A DNA stretch of 64,000 bases from Streptomyces fumigatiscleroticus (GTDB lineage Bacteria > Actinomycetota > Actinomycetes > Streptomycetales > Streptomycetaceae). The position numbers and the translations under genes are program-made. Below are positions 16,401 to 24,944 of this stretch, piece by piece. Each line of letters opens with the position of its first letter. Position 1 is the first letter of the stretch. Under the pieces are notes generated by a model. The model saw only the letters and a list, made by a program, of their open reading frames with translations. It was not told the DNA's origin and did no database searches. Location of the stretch: the NCBI RefSeq assembly GCF_014647975.1, contig NZ_BMQF01000002.1:744001-808000 (forward strand). The letters are read 5' to 3'.

Positions 16401-16697
16401 ATGGACATCGCACTGGCCGTCGTGGGCGGCGCCGCACTCGTCGCGGCTCTGACGACCCTGGTCACCGGATGGCTCCCGCCCGGGTCGCGAGGCAAGGTCG
16501 CCCGGCCGCGGATGCTGGGGCCGGGGATGCTGGGCATCGGCTTCTGTTGTGTCACGCAGATGTCCTCGTTGCGCGACCTCTTCACGGACGCCGGGGACCC
16601 TGGCACCGCCCTCAGACTCGCGGTGCTCTTCTGCGGCCTCGTCGCGATGGGCTGCTCGGGGACCCGGCCGGTCCGTCGGGTGAGCGGGGACTCGTAG
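16401..16697 (+). CDS. Small hypothetical membrane protein
   Basis: A 98-aa protein from the ATG at 16401, with GAGAAGGAG upstream as ribosome site. Three hydrophobic segments are visible: IALAVVGGAALVAALTTLV, a weaker one around GPGMLGIGFCCV, and LRLAVLFCGLVAMGC. A basic loop separates the first two. No family is recognised. It follows the DUF397 gene by 101 bp and converges on the acyltransferase gene, with a strong terminator between. Confidence 0.65.
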   Translation: MDIALAVVGGAALVAALTTLVTGWLPPGSRGKVARPRMLGPGMLGIGFCCVTQMSSLRDLFTDAGDPGTALRLAVLFCGLVAMGCSGTRPVRRVSGDS

Positions 16698-16725
16698 TCC
16701 CCTCCCCCGCACCATCGCCCGTCCT

Positions 16726-16760
16726 CGTGGGCCGGGGCTTCCCCTGAGCCCCGGCCCACG
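16726..16760. terminator. Bidirectional terminator
   Basis: Perfect 14-bp stem (16726-16739 with 16747-16760) and a 7-nt loop, between the convergent small membrane protein gene and the acyltransferase gene. Confidence 0.85.
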
Positions 16761-16766
16761 CCTCGT

Positions 16767-18197
16767 TCAGGCCCGGTGTGTCCCGGCCTTGGGCCGGCGG
16801 CCCTTGTTCTGGCTGCCGTCCGGCCACAGTTGCGGCTTGCGCTTGGCCGCCACGTCCTCCATCCAGCCGAACCAGACGACGCAGCCGCCGATGAGGAACC
16901 AGACGAGGACGAGAACCGGCCACGGGCTCTCCAGCAGCCACGAGAAGTGCTCGTACATCACGTCGAAGCCCCAGAGCTGGTCCCAGAGCGTCGCGGCGGT
17001 CAGGATGCAGATGTTGTGCCAGAGGTAGATCGTGACGGCTCGGGAGTTGAGCAGGGTGATCAGCCTGTCGAAGCGGCGCAGCACGCGGGGCCACTCGGTC
17101 CACGAGGGGCTCACGTGCAGGAGCAGCATGACCGTGCCGAACGACCACAGGGACTGCGCGAACGGGATGTCGTCGAGGTCGTGCCCCGCCTTGAAGCCGT
17201 GCGACAGCGCGTACCACAGGCCGAACCCGGCGACGAACGGCACCAGCGACGGGACGACGTAGCGCGGCAGGCGCTTGAGGACGCCCTCCTGGTGCGCCAT
17301 GCCGAGGATCCAGCACGCACCGAACGTGCTGAAGTCGGTGACGGCCGAGTCGATCCGTACGCTCGGGATGTGCAGCCACCCGAACTCCAGGGCCGCGGCC
17401 AGGGCGATGGGCGACAGGATCGTCGGCCACGGGAGGGCGCGCAGGGCCTTCAGGATGAAGGGGGACAGCAGGACGTACCAGAGGTAGGCGCGGATGTACC
17501 AGAGCGGTCCCGCCAGCTCCGCGGCCCAGTCGTCGCCGATGACGCCGTGGATGCCGTGCAGCCCCTCGGCGTAGGGCGGGTCGCTCAGCGGCACGATCCA
17601 GAACGTGAGGTGCAGCCACCACCAGCCGGGATGCCCGTCCGAGTCCGGTCCCCAGCCCTGGATCAGCATGCCCGTGACGCCGATCGCGCCGAGCAGCCAC
17701 AGCGGCGGCAGCAGCCGGCGCATACGGCTGCGGACGACCTGCACGGCCGGGCGCTTGAGCGAGCGCGCCATGAGGTTGCCCGCGAGCGCGAACATCACGC
17801 CCATGGACGGGAACACCACCGGGAGCCAGGCCCAGCCCATCAGGTGGTAGAAGACGACCCGGAAGAGGGCGAGCGCGCGCAGCAGGTCGAAGTAACGGTC
17901 GCGGCCGGGCTTGCGCGGGGCCGTCTTCGCCGTGTCGGCCGCCGGGGGCGGTGCCGTCTCCGTCAGCAGGGCCGTGTGCGCGGCCGGTGCCGGGTGGGAG
18001 AGCGGCGGCACTGCCGGGTTCCCCGGGCCGGACGGGAAGGGAGGTGCGGTCATGTCCTGGGCTTTCTGAGGCGCCGTCGGACCTCCCGCGAACCCCGGAA
18101 CGGGGGCCGGCGGTCCGGCGTGAGCGCCTTGGTGATTACCGCCCCACGGGTCGCCGTCCGGCGAGGGCCACGGGGACTGAGGGGGCACTGTGCTCAT
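16767..18197 (-). CDS. Acyltransferase-3 family membrane protein of the mat operon
   Basis: A 476-aa polytopic protein. A Pro/Gly-rich cytoplasmic N-terminus (about 1-95) precedes an acyltransferase-3 fold starting RDRYFDLLRALALFRVVFYHLMGW. In this family the conserved His near the first helix transfers acyl groups to glycans at the membrane. About ten hydrophobic segments follow, and the C-terminal tail is basic. Its ATG overlaps the matB stop by four bases (ATGA), so it is translated with matB and probably O-acylates the same polysaccharide. The donor and acylated position cannot be read from the sequence. The OpgC-like branch is an alternative. Confidence 0.85.
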   Translation of the reverse strand: MSTVPPQSPWPSPDGDPWGGNHQGAHAGPPAPVPGFAGGPTAPQKAQDMTAPPFPSGPGNPAVPPLSHPAPAAHTALLTETAPPPAADTAKTAPRKPGRDRYFDLLRALALFRVVFYHLMGWAWLPVVFPSMGVMFALAGNLMARSLKRPAVQVVRSRMRRLLPPLWLLGAIGVTGMLIQGWGPDSDGHPGWWWLHLTFWIVPLSDPPYAEGLHGIHGVIGDDWAAELAGPLWYIRAYLWYVLLSPFILKALRALPWPTILSPIALAAALEFGWLHIPSVRIDSAVTDFSTFGACWILGMAHQEGVLKRLPRYVVPSLVPFVAGFGLWYALSHGFKAGHDLDDIPFAQSLWSFGTVMLLLHVSPSWTEWPRVLRRFDRLITLLNSRAVTIYLWHNICILTAATLWDQLWGFDVMYEHFSWLLESPWPVLVLVWFLIGGCVVWFGWMEDVAAKRKPQLWPDGSQNKGRRPKAGTHRA

Positions 18198-20398
18198 ACG
18201 ACGGGCTCCTGCCGCTCGCTCACGCTGCGCTGGCGTTGGGTCGGCACACCGCCGCCCGGCGGCGCGGCCACGCCACCGCTGCGGCGCAGCTTCTGCCAGC
18301 GCAGCCGGCCGCCGGTGAGCGCCGTGATCCAGGACTGGAGCAGCACGACGTACATGAGCTGCCGGTAGAGGATCTGCTGCAAGGGCATCGAGATGAGCGG
18401 CGTCAGGCGTTCGCGGTCCAGCGCGAAGGAGTAGGCCGCGCAGATCGCCTGGAGCGCCAGGACACCCAGCCAGGCCACGATCGTCTTCTCGGTCGGGCCG
18501 AACACGATCCCGTACACGAGGAACACGTCGATGAGCGGCGCGAGCAGCGGCGCCACGACCATGAACAGCGAGACGAACGGCAGGCCGACCCGGCCGAAGC
18601 GGCCCGAGGGGCCCTTCTCGATCAGCGCACGGCGGTGCTTCCAGATCGCCTGCATGGTGCCGTACGACCAGCGGTAGCGCTGGGACCACAGCTGCTGGAC
18701 GGATTCTGGGGCCTCGGTCCAGGCGCGGGCGTTCTCCGCGTAGACCACGCGCCAGCCGTCGCGGTGCAGGGCCATGGTGATGTCGGTGTCCTCGGCGAGC
18801 GTGTCGTCGCTCATGCCGCCGACGCGCTCCAGCGCGCTGCGCCGGAAGGCGCCGACCGCGCCGGGGATGGTCGGCATGCAACGCAGCACGTCGTACATGC
18901 GCCGGTCGAGGTTGAAGCCCATCACGTACTCGATGTGCTGCCAGGCGCCGATCAGCGTGTCGCGGTTGCCGACCTTGGCGTTGCCCGCGACCGCGCCGAC
19001 ACGCGCGTCACCGAAGGGCTGGACCAGCTCGCGGACGGTCGAGGGCTCGAAGACCGTGTCGCCGTCCATCATGACCACGATGTCGTAACGGGCGTTGGCC
19101 AGGCCGCGGTTGAGCGCGGCCGGCTTGCCCGCGTTGAGCTGCCGGATCACCCGGACGTTGGGCAGGCCCATCGCCTCCACGATCCGTGCCGTGCCGTCGC
19201 TGGAGCCGTCGTCGATGACGATGACCTCGATCGGATGCTCGCTGGCCATCAGGGAACGGACGGTGTTCTCGATGCACTTGGCCTCGTTGTACGCCGGTAC
19301 CAGCACCGAGACCGGTTCGGTGACCGGCGGTCCCCATCCGAAGCCGCGGCGGCGCACCCGGCGGGCGTGGACGGCGGAGAGCAGGAGCATCAGCACGAAG
19401 CGGGCGATGACCAGGGTGCCGACGATCGCCAGGCCGACCACCAGCCCGTCGGTGATCGCGTCGGAGGCCTGGACCAGGAAGATCCACGCCTTGCCCTTCC
19501 ACAGGTCGACTCCGGTGACCTCGGTGTGCGCGCTGGGCGCGCCCAGGGCCTCGGTCAGGTTGTCGAACTCGTAGCCCTCCTCCTGGAGGCCGGGCAGGAA
19601 CTTGTCCAGTGCCTGCACGGTCTGGTGGCGGTCGCCGCCGGAGTCGTGCATCAGGACGATGGCGCCCTTGCCGTGGTGCGGGGTGGCCCGGCGGATGATC
19701 TCCTCGACGCCCGGCTTCTTCCAGTCCTCGCTGTCGGTGTTGTTGACGACGGTGATGTAGCCGCGGCTGCCTATGTACTGGGTCACCGGCCAGGACTTGT
19801 TGTCCATGGCGTCGGCGAAGGACGAGTACGGCGGGCGGAAGAGCGAGGTGCGGATGCCGGCCGCGCCCGTGATGGCGAGCTGGTTCTGGGACAGCTCCCA
19901 GTCGATGCGCGACTGGGACTGGTAGGAGAGGTCGGGGTGGTTGAAGGTGTGCAGGCCGACCTCGTGGCCCTCGTCGACCATGCGCTTGACCAGGTCGGGG
20001 TAGCGCGAGGCCATGGTGCCGGTGACGAAGAAGACCGCGTGCGCGTTGTGCTTCTTCAGCACGTCCAGGACCTTCGGGGTCCAGGTCGGGTCGGGGCCGT
20101 CGTCGAAGGTGAGCACCAGGTGGTGGTCGGGGACGCTGAGGCTGTCGGTACGGCCGCCGCGGGTGTCGATGACCGGGCCGCCGTCCAGGATCTTCTCCGG
20201 CACCTTGTCGGTGGCGGCGGGCGGCTGGACGCGGAAGTCGGCGAGGATCTCGCTGTGCACGTAGCCGCGCAGCATGAGCATCGCCATCAGGGCGACGAGG
20301 ACGAGCACCGGCAGCAGCAGGCGCATGGGCACGCGGCGGCGCCGGAAGCCGCCACGGGCTCCCTTCGCGGCCCCGTGACGGCGGGTACGTGATGCCAT
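18194..20398 (-). CDS. matB: Bifunctional polysaccharide deacetylase/GT2 synthase
   Basis: A 734-aa membrane enzyme expected to polymerise and partly de-N-acetylate an extracellular aminosugar polymer. In S. coelicolor/S. lividans MatAB make a PNAG-like glycan that holds mycelial pellets together. In order there is a basic N-terminus, a membrane anchor (about 25-43), and an extracytoplasmic NodB deacetylase with TFDDGPDP (97-104) and the metal-binding His150/His154 pair (GLHTFNH). A second membrane segment follows (about 315-342). The cytoplasmic GT2 domain carries VIDDGSSDG, MMDGDT (DxD, about 445), AEDTDI and QRYRWSYG. C-terminal membrane helices end the protein. All motifs of processive synthases are present. 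It starts one base inside the matA stop and overlaps the acyltransferase by four bases. Confidence 0.92.
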   Translation of the reverse strand: MASRTRRHGAAKGARGGFRRRRVPMRLLLPVLVLVALMAMLMLRGYVHSEILADFRVQPPAATDKVPEKILDGGPVIDTRGGRTDSLSVPDHHLVLTFDDGPDPTWTPKVLDVLKKHNAHAVFFVTGTMASRYPDLVKRMVDEGHEVGLHTFNHPDLSYQSQSRIDWELSQNQLAITGAAGIRTSLFRPPYSSFADAMDNKSWPVTQYIGSRGYITVVNNTDSEDWKKPGVEEIIRRATPHHGKGAIVLMHDSGGDRHQTVQALDKFLPGLQEEGYEFDNLTEALGAPSAHTEVTGVDLWKGKAWIFLVQASDAITDGLVVGLAIVGTLVIARFVLMLLLSAVHARRVRRRGFGWGPPVTEPVSVLVPAYNEAKCIENTVRSLMASEHPIEVIVIDDGSSDGTARIVEAMGLPNVRVIRQLNAGKPAALNRGLANARYDIVVMMDGDTVFEPSTVRELVQPFGDARVGAVAGNAKVGNRDTLIGAWQHIEYVMGFNLDRRMYDVLRCMPTIPGAVGAFRRSALERVGGMSDDTLAEDTDITMALHRDGWRVVYAENARAWTEAPESVQQLWSQRYRWSYGTMQAIWKHRRALIEKGPSGRFGRVGLPFVSLFMVVAPLLAPLIDVFLVYGIVFGPTEKTIVAWLGVLALQAICAAYSFALDRERLTPLISMPLQQILYRQLMYVVLLQSWITALTGGRLRWQKLRRSGGVAAPPGGGVPTQRQRSVSERQEPVV

Positions 20399-22182
20399 CA
20401 GAGGATGTACTCCGGGGACTGTGCGGATGACGAGGTGGCGTCCGGCTGAGCGGCGGTGTCCTCGGCGATGGGTGTGGGGGAGGCGGAACCGTCGGCGACC
20501 GTGTCGGTGCCGGTACCGGTTCCGGTGCCCGCGGTGCCGCCGGCGGTCTCGGTCGGGCCGGCCGTGGTCTGACCGCCGTCCGTCGCCGTCGGGCCGGGCG
20601 AGCTGCCGGTGGTCGAGCCGCCCGTCGGCGCGGTCGGGTCCGGGTCGGTCGCTCCCGATCCCGGCTTGGTGCCGCTGCTCCTGGTGACGGTCGGCTCGGG
20701 CTCGTCGCTGGTGCCCTGCTGGGTGGGCGTGGCGGCGGTGCCGGGCGCGGTGGCGTCGGCCCCCGCCGACGGCGTGGTGCCGTCGCTCGCCGACGGGCTC
20801 GCGTCCTGGGAGGCGCCGGCGGAGGTGGAGGGCTGCGCGGACTGCGAGGGCAGCGGCGAGTTGTCGACCTGGCTGGCCGGCGCGTCGCCCTCCTGGTCCG
20901 GTACGGGCACCCAGGGCGCGTTGGAGTTGCCGGACAGCAGCGTGACGACGATGACGACGGCGTAGACGGCGCAGGCGAGGGCGACGGCCATGCCGAAGCG
21001 GCGGAAACGGCGGCTGCGGCGGCCGGACTCGTCGACGAAGACGGGCCCGTCGTTCTCCTGGGCGGCGCCCAGACCCTTGACGGCCGGCCGCAGGCCCCCG
21101 GCGCCGAGCTGCACGGCGTCGAGCTGGACCGTCACCTCGTGCGGGTCGTGGGTGTGCTCGGTCTCGTCGGCGCTCTGCCAGGGCTCACGTCCGGCTCCGG
21201 CAACGGCGGCGGGCTCGGCACGCTGCTGCGGCACCTCGGGGACGGCGACGGTACGACCACTGCCACCGGGCCGCGGCACGGCCCGGGTCTCGCCCACCGG
21301 GGGCAGCACTTCGGTGCGGTCGGCGCCACCGGGCGGCGGCACGGCTCCGTTCCCGCCGAAGGGAGGGAGCACTTCGGTACGGTCGGCGCCACCGGGCGGC
21401 GGCACCGCCCCGTTCCTGCCGAAGGGAGGGAGCACTTCGGTACGGTCGGCGGCTCTGGGCCGCGGTGCGCCCGGGACCCTGCCCACGGGAGGCAGGACCT
21501 CCGTGCGGTCGGCGCCACCGGGCGGCGGCACCGCCCCGTTCCTGTCGAAGGGAGGGAGTACTTCGGTACGGTCGGCGGCTCTGGGCCGCGGTGCGCCCGG
21601 GACCCTGCCCACGGGAGGCAGGACCTCCGTGCGGTCGGCGCCACCGGGCGGCGGCACGGCTCCGTTCATGCCCACAGGGGGAAGCACCTCCGTACGATCG
21701 GCGGCACCGGGCCGCGACACCGCGCGGGCACCGCCCGCAGGAGGCAGCGCCTCCGTGCGGTCGGCGGCTCCGGGCCGGGGCACCGCGCGGGTTCCGCCCG
21801 CCCGGGGCAGCGCCTCCGTGCGGTCAGTGTGACCGGGCCATGACACGGCGCCCGCTCCCCTGCCCACGGGAGGAAGCACCTCGGTACGGTCGGCGGCTCC
21901 GGGTTGCGGCGCGGCCCCGTTCCTGCCCACCGGAGGAAGCACCTCGGTGCGGTCGGCCGCTCCGGGCCGCGGCATCGCACGGGTTCCGCCCGCCCGGGGC
22001 AGCGCCTCCGTGCGGCCGGTGTCCGAAGGGGCCGGAGGCCGGAAGAGGTCACCGGGTCCCGCGGTTTCCGGACGGGCCTGCGCGGCTCCGCCGTTTCGCC
22101 TGCTCACCGGCGACTCATGGGTCGCCGACGCGACCTCGGGCCCTTCCGGTTGGGCGTCTTCCCGCCACTCTTTCACGCGCAC
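20398..22182 (-). CDS. matA: MatA-like single-pass membrane protein with 21-residue repeats
   Basis: A 594-aa protein, first gene of the mat operon. The N-terminal cytoplasmic half contains about twelve 21-22-residue repeats (residues about 55-307) with a core of ADRTEVLPPVG followed by a Pro/Gly/Arg-rich linker, plus a degenerate thirteenth. A basic stretch leads into one membrane segment (about 398-417). The outer part (418-594) is a Ser/Thr/Pro/Gly-rich, probably disordered stalk. No enzyme domain is visible. From its position and the known mat genes it likely assists MatB in making or exporting the glycan. The GTG at 22182 was used; another in-frame GTG lies two codons later. The symbol rests on operon position and topology rather than detailed similarity. 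Confidence 0.75.
   Translation of the reverse strand: MRVKEWREDAQPEGPEVASATHESPVSRRNGGAAQARPETAGPGDLFRPPAPSDTGRTEALPRAGGTRAMPRPGAADRTEVLPPVGRNGAAPQPGAADRTEVLPPVGRGAGAVSWPGHTDRTEALPRAGGTRAVPRPGAADRTEALPPAGGARAVSRPGAADRTEVLPPVGMNGAVPPPGGADRTEVLPPVGRVPGAPRPRAADRTEVLPPFDRNGAVPPPGGADRTEVLPPVGRVPGAPRPRAADRTEVLPPFGRNGAVPPPGGADRTEVLPPFGGNGAVPPPGGADRTEVLPPVGETRAVPRPGGSGRTVAVPEVPQQRAEPAAVAGAGREPWQSADETEHTHDPHEVTVQLDAVQLGAGGLRPAVKGLGAAQENDGPVFVDESGRRSRRFRRFGMAVALACAVYAVVIVVTLLSGNSNAPWVPVPDQEGDAPASQVDNSPLPSQSAQPSTSAGASQDASPSASDGTTPSAGADATAPGTAATPTQQGTSDEPEPTVTRSSGTKPGSGATDPDPTAPTGGSTTGSSPGPTATDGGQTTAGPTETAGGTAGTGTGTGTDTVADGSASPTPIAEDTAAQPDATSSSAQSPEYIL
21262..22020 (-). repeat. 63-bp tandem repeats within matA
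   Basis: About twelve in-frame units of 63 bp (one of 66 bp) encode the RTE(V/A)LP repeat. Units 6-9 also form a two-unit higher-order repeat (VPGAPRPRA alternating with RNGAVPPPGG), showing recent expansion by duplication of pairs. Confidence 0.92.
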
Positions 22183-22287
22183 CCACTTCCCCCCGCGGAA
22201 CAGTTCCGGGTGCGCATACGACTCCGAGCACCCGCCGAGCGAACCAGGCCCCCACCAGGTTCGAGCGCCCCCTGTACCACATCGTGC

Positions 22288-23307
22288 TCAGGCCACGAAT
22301 GTAGCGCACGCGGGAGACCCGTGGTTGCCGCGTGCCAGTTGTTGGGACGACATCACATTCTGATCGATGGCCGGAATCCATCCATCGGCAGGTCCGGAAA
22401 GCCACCCCTCCTCCGCCGCGACCTGGGCAGCGGCCCGGCGGAGCGCGTCGAAGGCGGGATGCACCAGCCCCTTTCGCCACACCAGTGAAACGGGCGACAG
22501 GGGGACCGGATCGATCAACGGACGCAGCACCGTCGACGGCATGGCCGGAAAATCCACCACGGCGAGGACCGGGTTCCGCGTCTTCGCCATCATGCGCTCG
22601 AACTCCTCGTCACCGACGGCCAGCGGAACGGGTGACGCCAGTTCGATGCCGCGCCCCTCGAACAGGTGACGCGCGAGGTCGGTCCACTCCGGTGTCCGCG
22701 GGTTGCCGGCGCCCGCGTACACGGTCTCCCCCGCCAGCGCGTCCAGCGGCACCGCCTGAAGCGCGGCGAGCCGGTGGTCCTCGGGCAGCACGACCGCCAT
22801 CGGCTCGTACCGCACCGGCTGGTGGTCCAGGCCCGCCCGCAGCACCGGGTCCAGGCCCGCGAACCGCCCGAACGAGGCGTCGAGGCGGCCCGCGAGCAGC
22901 TCCCCGGCGGCATACGTCAGACCGCTCTCGTAGCGGGCCATCAGCTCCAGCTCGGGGACGATCTCACGGGCCCGGTGCAGCACCCGGCGGCCGGTGACCA
23001 GGCCGGGCGAGTTCAGGTCCACCAGCAGGGGCCGGGCCTGGCCGAAGGCGGCGAGCAGGTCGTCCTGCGCCTGGAGCACGCGGCGCGCGTACGGCAGCAG
23101 CCGCTCGCCGTCGGCGGTCAGCGTCACCTGCCGGGTGGTCCGCAGGAACAGCTCGGCGCCCAGTTCGCGTTCCAGGCGCCGCACGTCCCGGCTGAGCGCC
23201 TGCTGGGCGACGTACAGCCGGGCCGCGGCGCGGGTGAAGTGCAGCTCCTCGGCGACGGTGAGGAAGGCGCGCAGAAGTCGGGGGTCGAGATGGCTCGGAG
23301 CGGGCAT
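22288..23307 (-). CDS. LysR-family transcriptional regulator
   Basis: A 339-aa LysR-type regulator. The N-terminal winged HTH (about 8-66; LLRAFLTVAEELHFTRAAARLYVAQQALSRDVRRLE) and the substrate-binding co-inducer domain (about 95-300) are complete. It is divergent from an MFS exporter gene with only 83 bp between the start codons. This is the classic LysR arrangement, so it probably controls that transporter in response to an exported or related compound. I found no clear T-N11-A operator in the gap. It reads toward the mat operon but ends 105 bp before it. Confidence 0.92.
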   Translation of the reverse strand: MPAPSHLDPRLLRAFLTVAEELHFTRAAARLYVAQQALSRDVRRLERELGAELFLRTTRQVTLTADGERLLPYARRVLQAQDDLLAAFGQARPLLVDLNSPGLVTGRRVLHRAREIVPELELMARYESGLTYAAGELLAGRLDASFGRFAGLDPVLRAGLDHQPVRYEPMAVVLPEDHRLAALQAVPLDALAGETVYAGAGNPRTPEWTDLARHLFEGRGIELASPVPLAVGDEEFERMMAKTRNPVLAVVDFPAMPSTVLRPLIDPVPLSPVSLVWRKGLVHPAFDALRRAAAQVAAEEGWLSGPADGWIPAIDQNVMSSQQLARGNHGSPACATFVA

Positions 23308-23390
23308 CCCGCGAACTTACAACAGGAGTGCGTGAATCGGTACGAGGAAGGTGTTGGACCTCCCGGCCGGCCCGGGGCGACGGTGGAGCC

Positions 23391-24719
23391 ATGCCGCATC
23401 CGACTCCCCGACGTCCTCCGTCCCGCACGTCCGCTCCCCTGCTCACCGTCACCGCCGACACCCTCGTCGCCGCCGACTTCACACCGCGCACGCGCACCGG
23501 ACGGCGCCCGCCCGGCCCGTACCGCCGCCTGTTCGCCGTGCCCGGCGCCCGCGCCTTCACGCTCGGCAATCTGATGGCCCGGCTGCCGATGGGCATGTTC
23601 AGCGTGAGCGCGGTGGTGATGATCGCCGGTGCGCGCGGCTCCTACGCCCTCGCCGGTGCCGTCACCGCGACCGGGATGGCGGCGACCGCGCTGGTCGCCC
23701 CGTGGACCGCGCGGCTCGTCGACCGGTACGGCCAGGCCCGGGTCGCCGTACCCGCCACGGCCGTCGCCGTCCTGGGCTCCCTCGCGCTGCTGCTGTGCGT
23801 GGCCCGGGACGCCCCCGCCTGGACGCTGTTCGCGTCGTACGCCGCCACCGCCACCACCCCCAACACCGGCGGCATGTCCCGCGCCCGCTGGGCGCATCTG
23901 CTGAGGGGCGACGCGGCGGCGCTGCACACCGCGAACTCCTTCGAACAGGCCGCGGACGAGTTGTGCTTCATGCTGGGGCCGGTGCTGGCGGCCTTCCTGT
24001 GCGGGACGTTCTTCCCGGAGGCGGGCACGCTCGTCGGCGCGGTGCTGCTGCTGACCGGCACGCTGGTCTTCGCCGCCCAGCGGTCCACCGAGCCGCCGCC
24101 GGTGCGCCACCACGCGGACGGCTCCGGGAAGGCTCCGCTGCGCGCTCCCGGCATGCCGTCGTTGCTGGCCGTGTGCCTCGCCATGGGCGGGGTGTTCGGC
24201 TCCATGGAGGTCGTCACCATCGCGTTCGCCGACGCGCAGGGGCACCGTACGGCGGCCGGCGTGGTGCTGGCGCTCCAGGCGGCCGGCTCGTGCGTGGCGG
24301 GCCTGGCCTTCGGCGCGCTGCGGCCGGCCGGGCCCGCCGAGGTCCGCCTGCCGTGGTGTGTCGCGGCGATGACGGCCCTGCTGACCCTGCCCCTGCTCGC
24401 CGCCTCCCTCACCGGCTCGCTGCCCCTCCTGGCGCTCACGCTGCTGATCGCCGGGATGGCGACCGCGCCGACGATGGTCACCACCATGACGCTGGTGCAG
24501 AGCCGTACCCCCGAGGGCCGACTGAACGAGGGCATGACCCTGGCGGTGACCGGCCTGCTCGGCGGCATCGCCGGCGGCAGCGCCGTCGGCGGCTGGACGG
24601 TGGAGCACGTGTCGGCCACGGCCGGGTACGGCGTACCGGTGACGGCGGCCGCGGTGACGCTGATGATCGCCCTGGCGGTGTTCGGGCCGAGGAACTCGCC
24701 GGCCCGGGGGGCCCGCTGA
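23391..24719 (+). CDS. MFS transporter, probable exporter
   Basis: A 442-aa major facilitator protein with about 12 hydrophobic segments. The first begins after a 45-residue cytoplasmic leader (FTLGNLMARLPMGMF), and the loop between helices 2 and 3 has the MFS motif A-like TARLVDRYGQARV. It belongs to the group of small-molecule exporters found in actinobacteria; the substrate is unknown. GGTGGAG precedes the ATG. It is divergent from the LysR gene, which likely regulates it. Confidence 0.88.
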   Translation: MPHPTPRRPPSRTSAPLLTVTADTLVAADFTPRTRTGRRPPGPYRRLFAVPGARAFTLGNLMARLPMGMFSVSAVVMIAGARGSYALAGAVTATGMAATALVAPWTARLVDRYGQARVAVPATAVAVLGSLALLLCVARDAPAWTLFASYAATATTPNTGGMSRARWAHLLRGDAAALHTANSFEQAADELCFMLGPVLAAFLCGTFFPEAGTLVGAVLLLTGTLVFAAQRSTEPPPVRHHADGSGKAPLRAPGMPSLLAVCLAMGGVFGSMEVVTIAFADAQGHRTAAGVVLALQAAGSCVAGLAFGALRPAGPAEVRLPWCVAAMTALLTLPLLAASLTGSLPLLALTLLIAGMATAPTMVTTMTLVQSRTPEGRLNEGMTLAVTGLLGGIAGGSAVGGWTVEHVSATAGYGVPVTAAAVTLMIALAVFGPRNSPARGAR

Positions 24720-24810
24720 CCCGGGGCGGGCCGGTGTCTTTTCGGCGGGTCGGTGCCATGGCTCGCCCGTTCGACAGGTCGACCCCCTGCCCCGATTCCG
24801 GTCAGACCCA

Positions 24811-24840
24811 TTGACGCCCTTCACGGCCCGCCCCTACCTT
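24811..24840 (+). promoter_or_regulatory. Vegetative-type promoter of the alpha-xyloside operon
   Basis: TTGACG (24811-24816), an 18-bp spacer and TACCTT (24835-24840) fit a HrdB-type promoter. The predicted start point, around 24847, falls inside the first operator palindrome. Confidence 0.6.
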
Positions 24841-24844
24841 CCCC

Positions 24845-24883
24845 CGTCGAAGCGCTTCGACGTCACGTATCGAATCGATTCGA
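24845..24883. promoter_or_regulatory. Two LacI-type operator palindromes
   Basis: A perfect 18-bp palindrome at 24845-24862 and a perfect 14-bp palindrome at 24870-24883, centred 23 bp apart. Both share the pattern CGAA-N4-TTCG with a central CpG, as LacI-family sites do. They lie just after the promoter and about 60-100 bp before the operon whose last gene is a LacI regulator, implying autoregulation and sugar induction. Confidence 0.8.
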
Positions 24884-24944
24884 CGCGCCTGCGTGACGCC
24901 CGGTACCGGCCCCGAGATCCATCCGACTCCCCCGGAGGCACGGG

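Noticed and set aside
21262..22020. CRISPR-like regular repeats
   Set aside because: Units are contiguous and in frame within matA, without unique spacers. The 18-bp tract at 63515-63657 also has no spacers.
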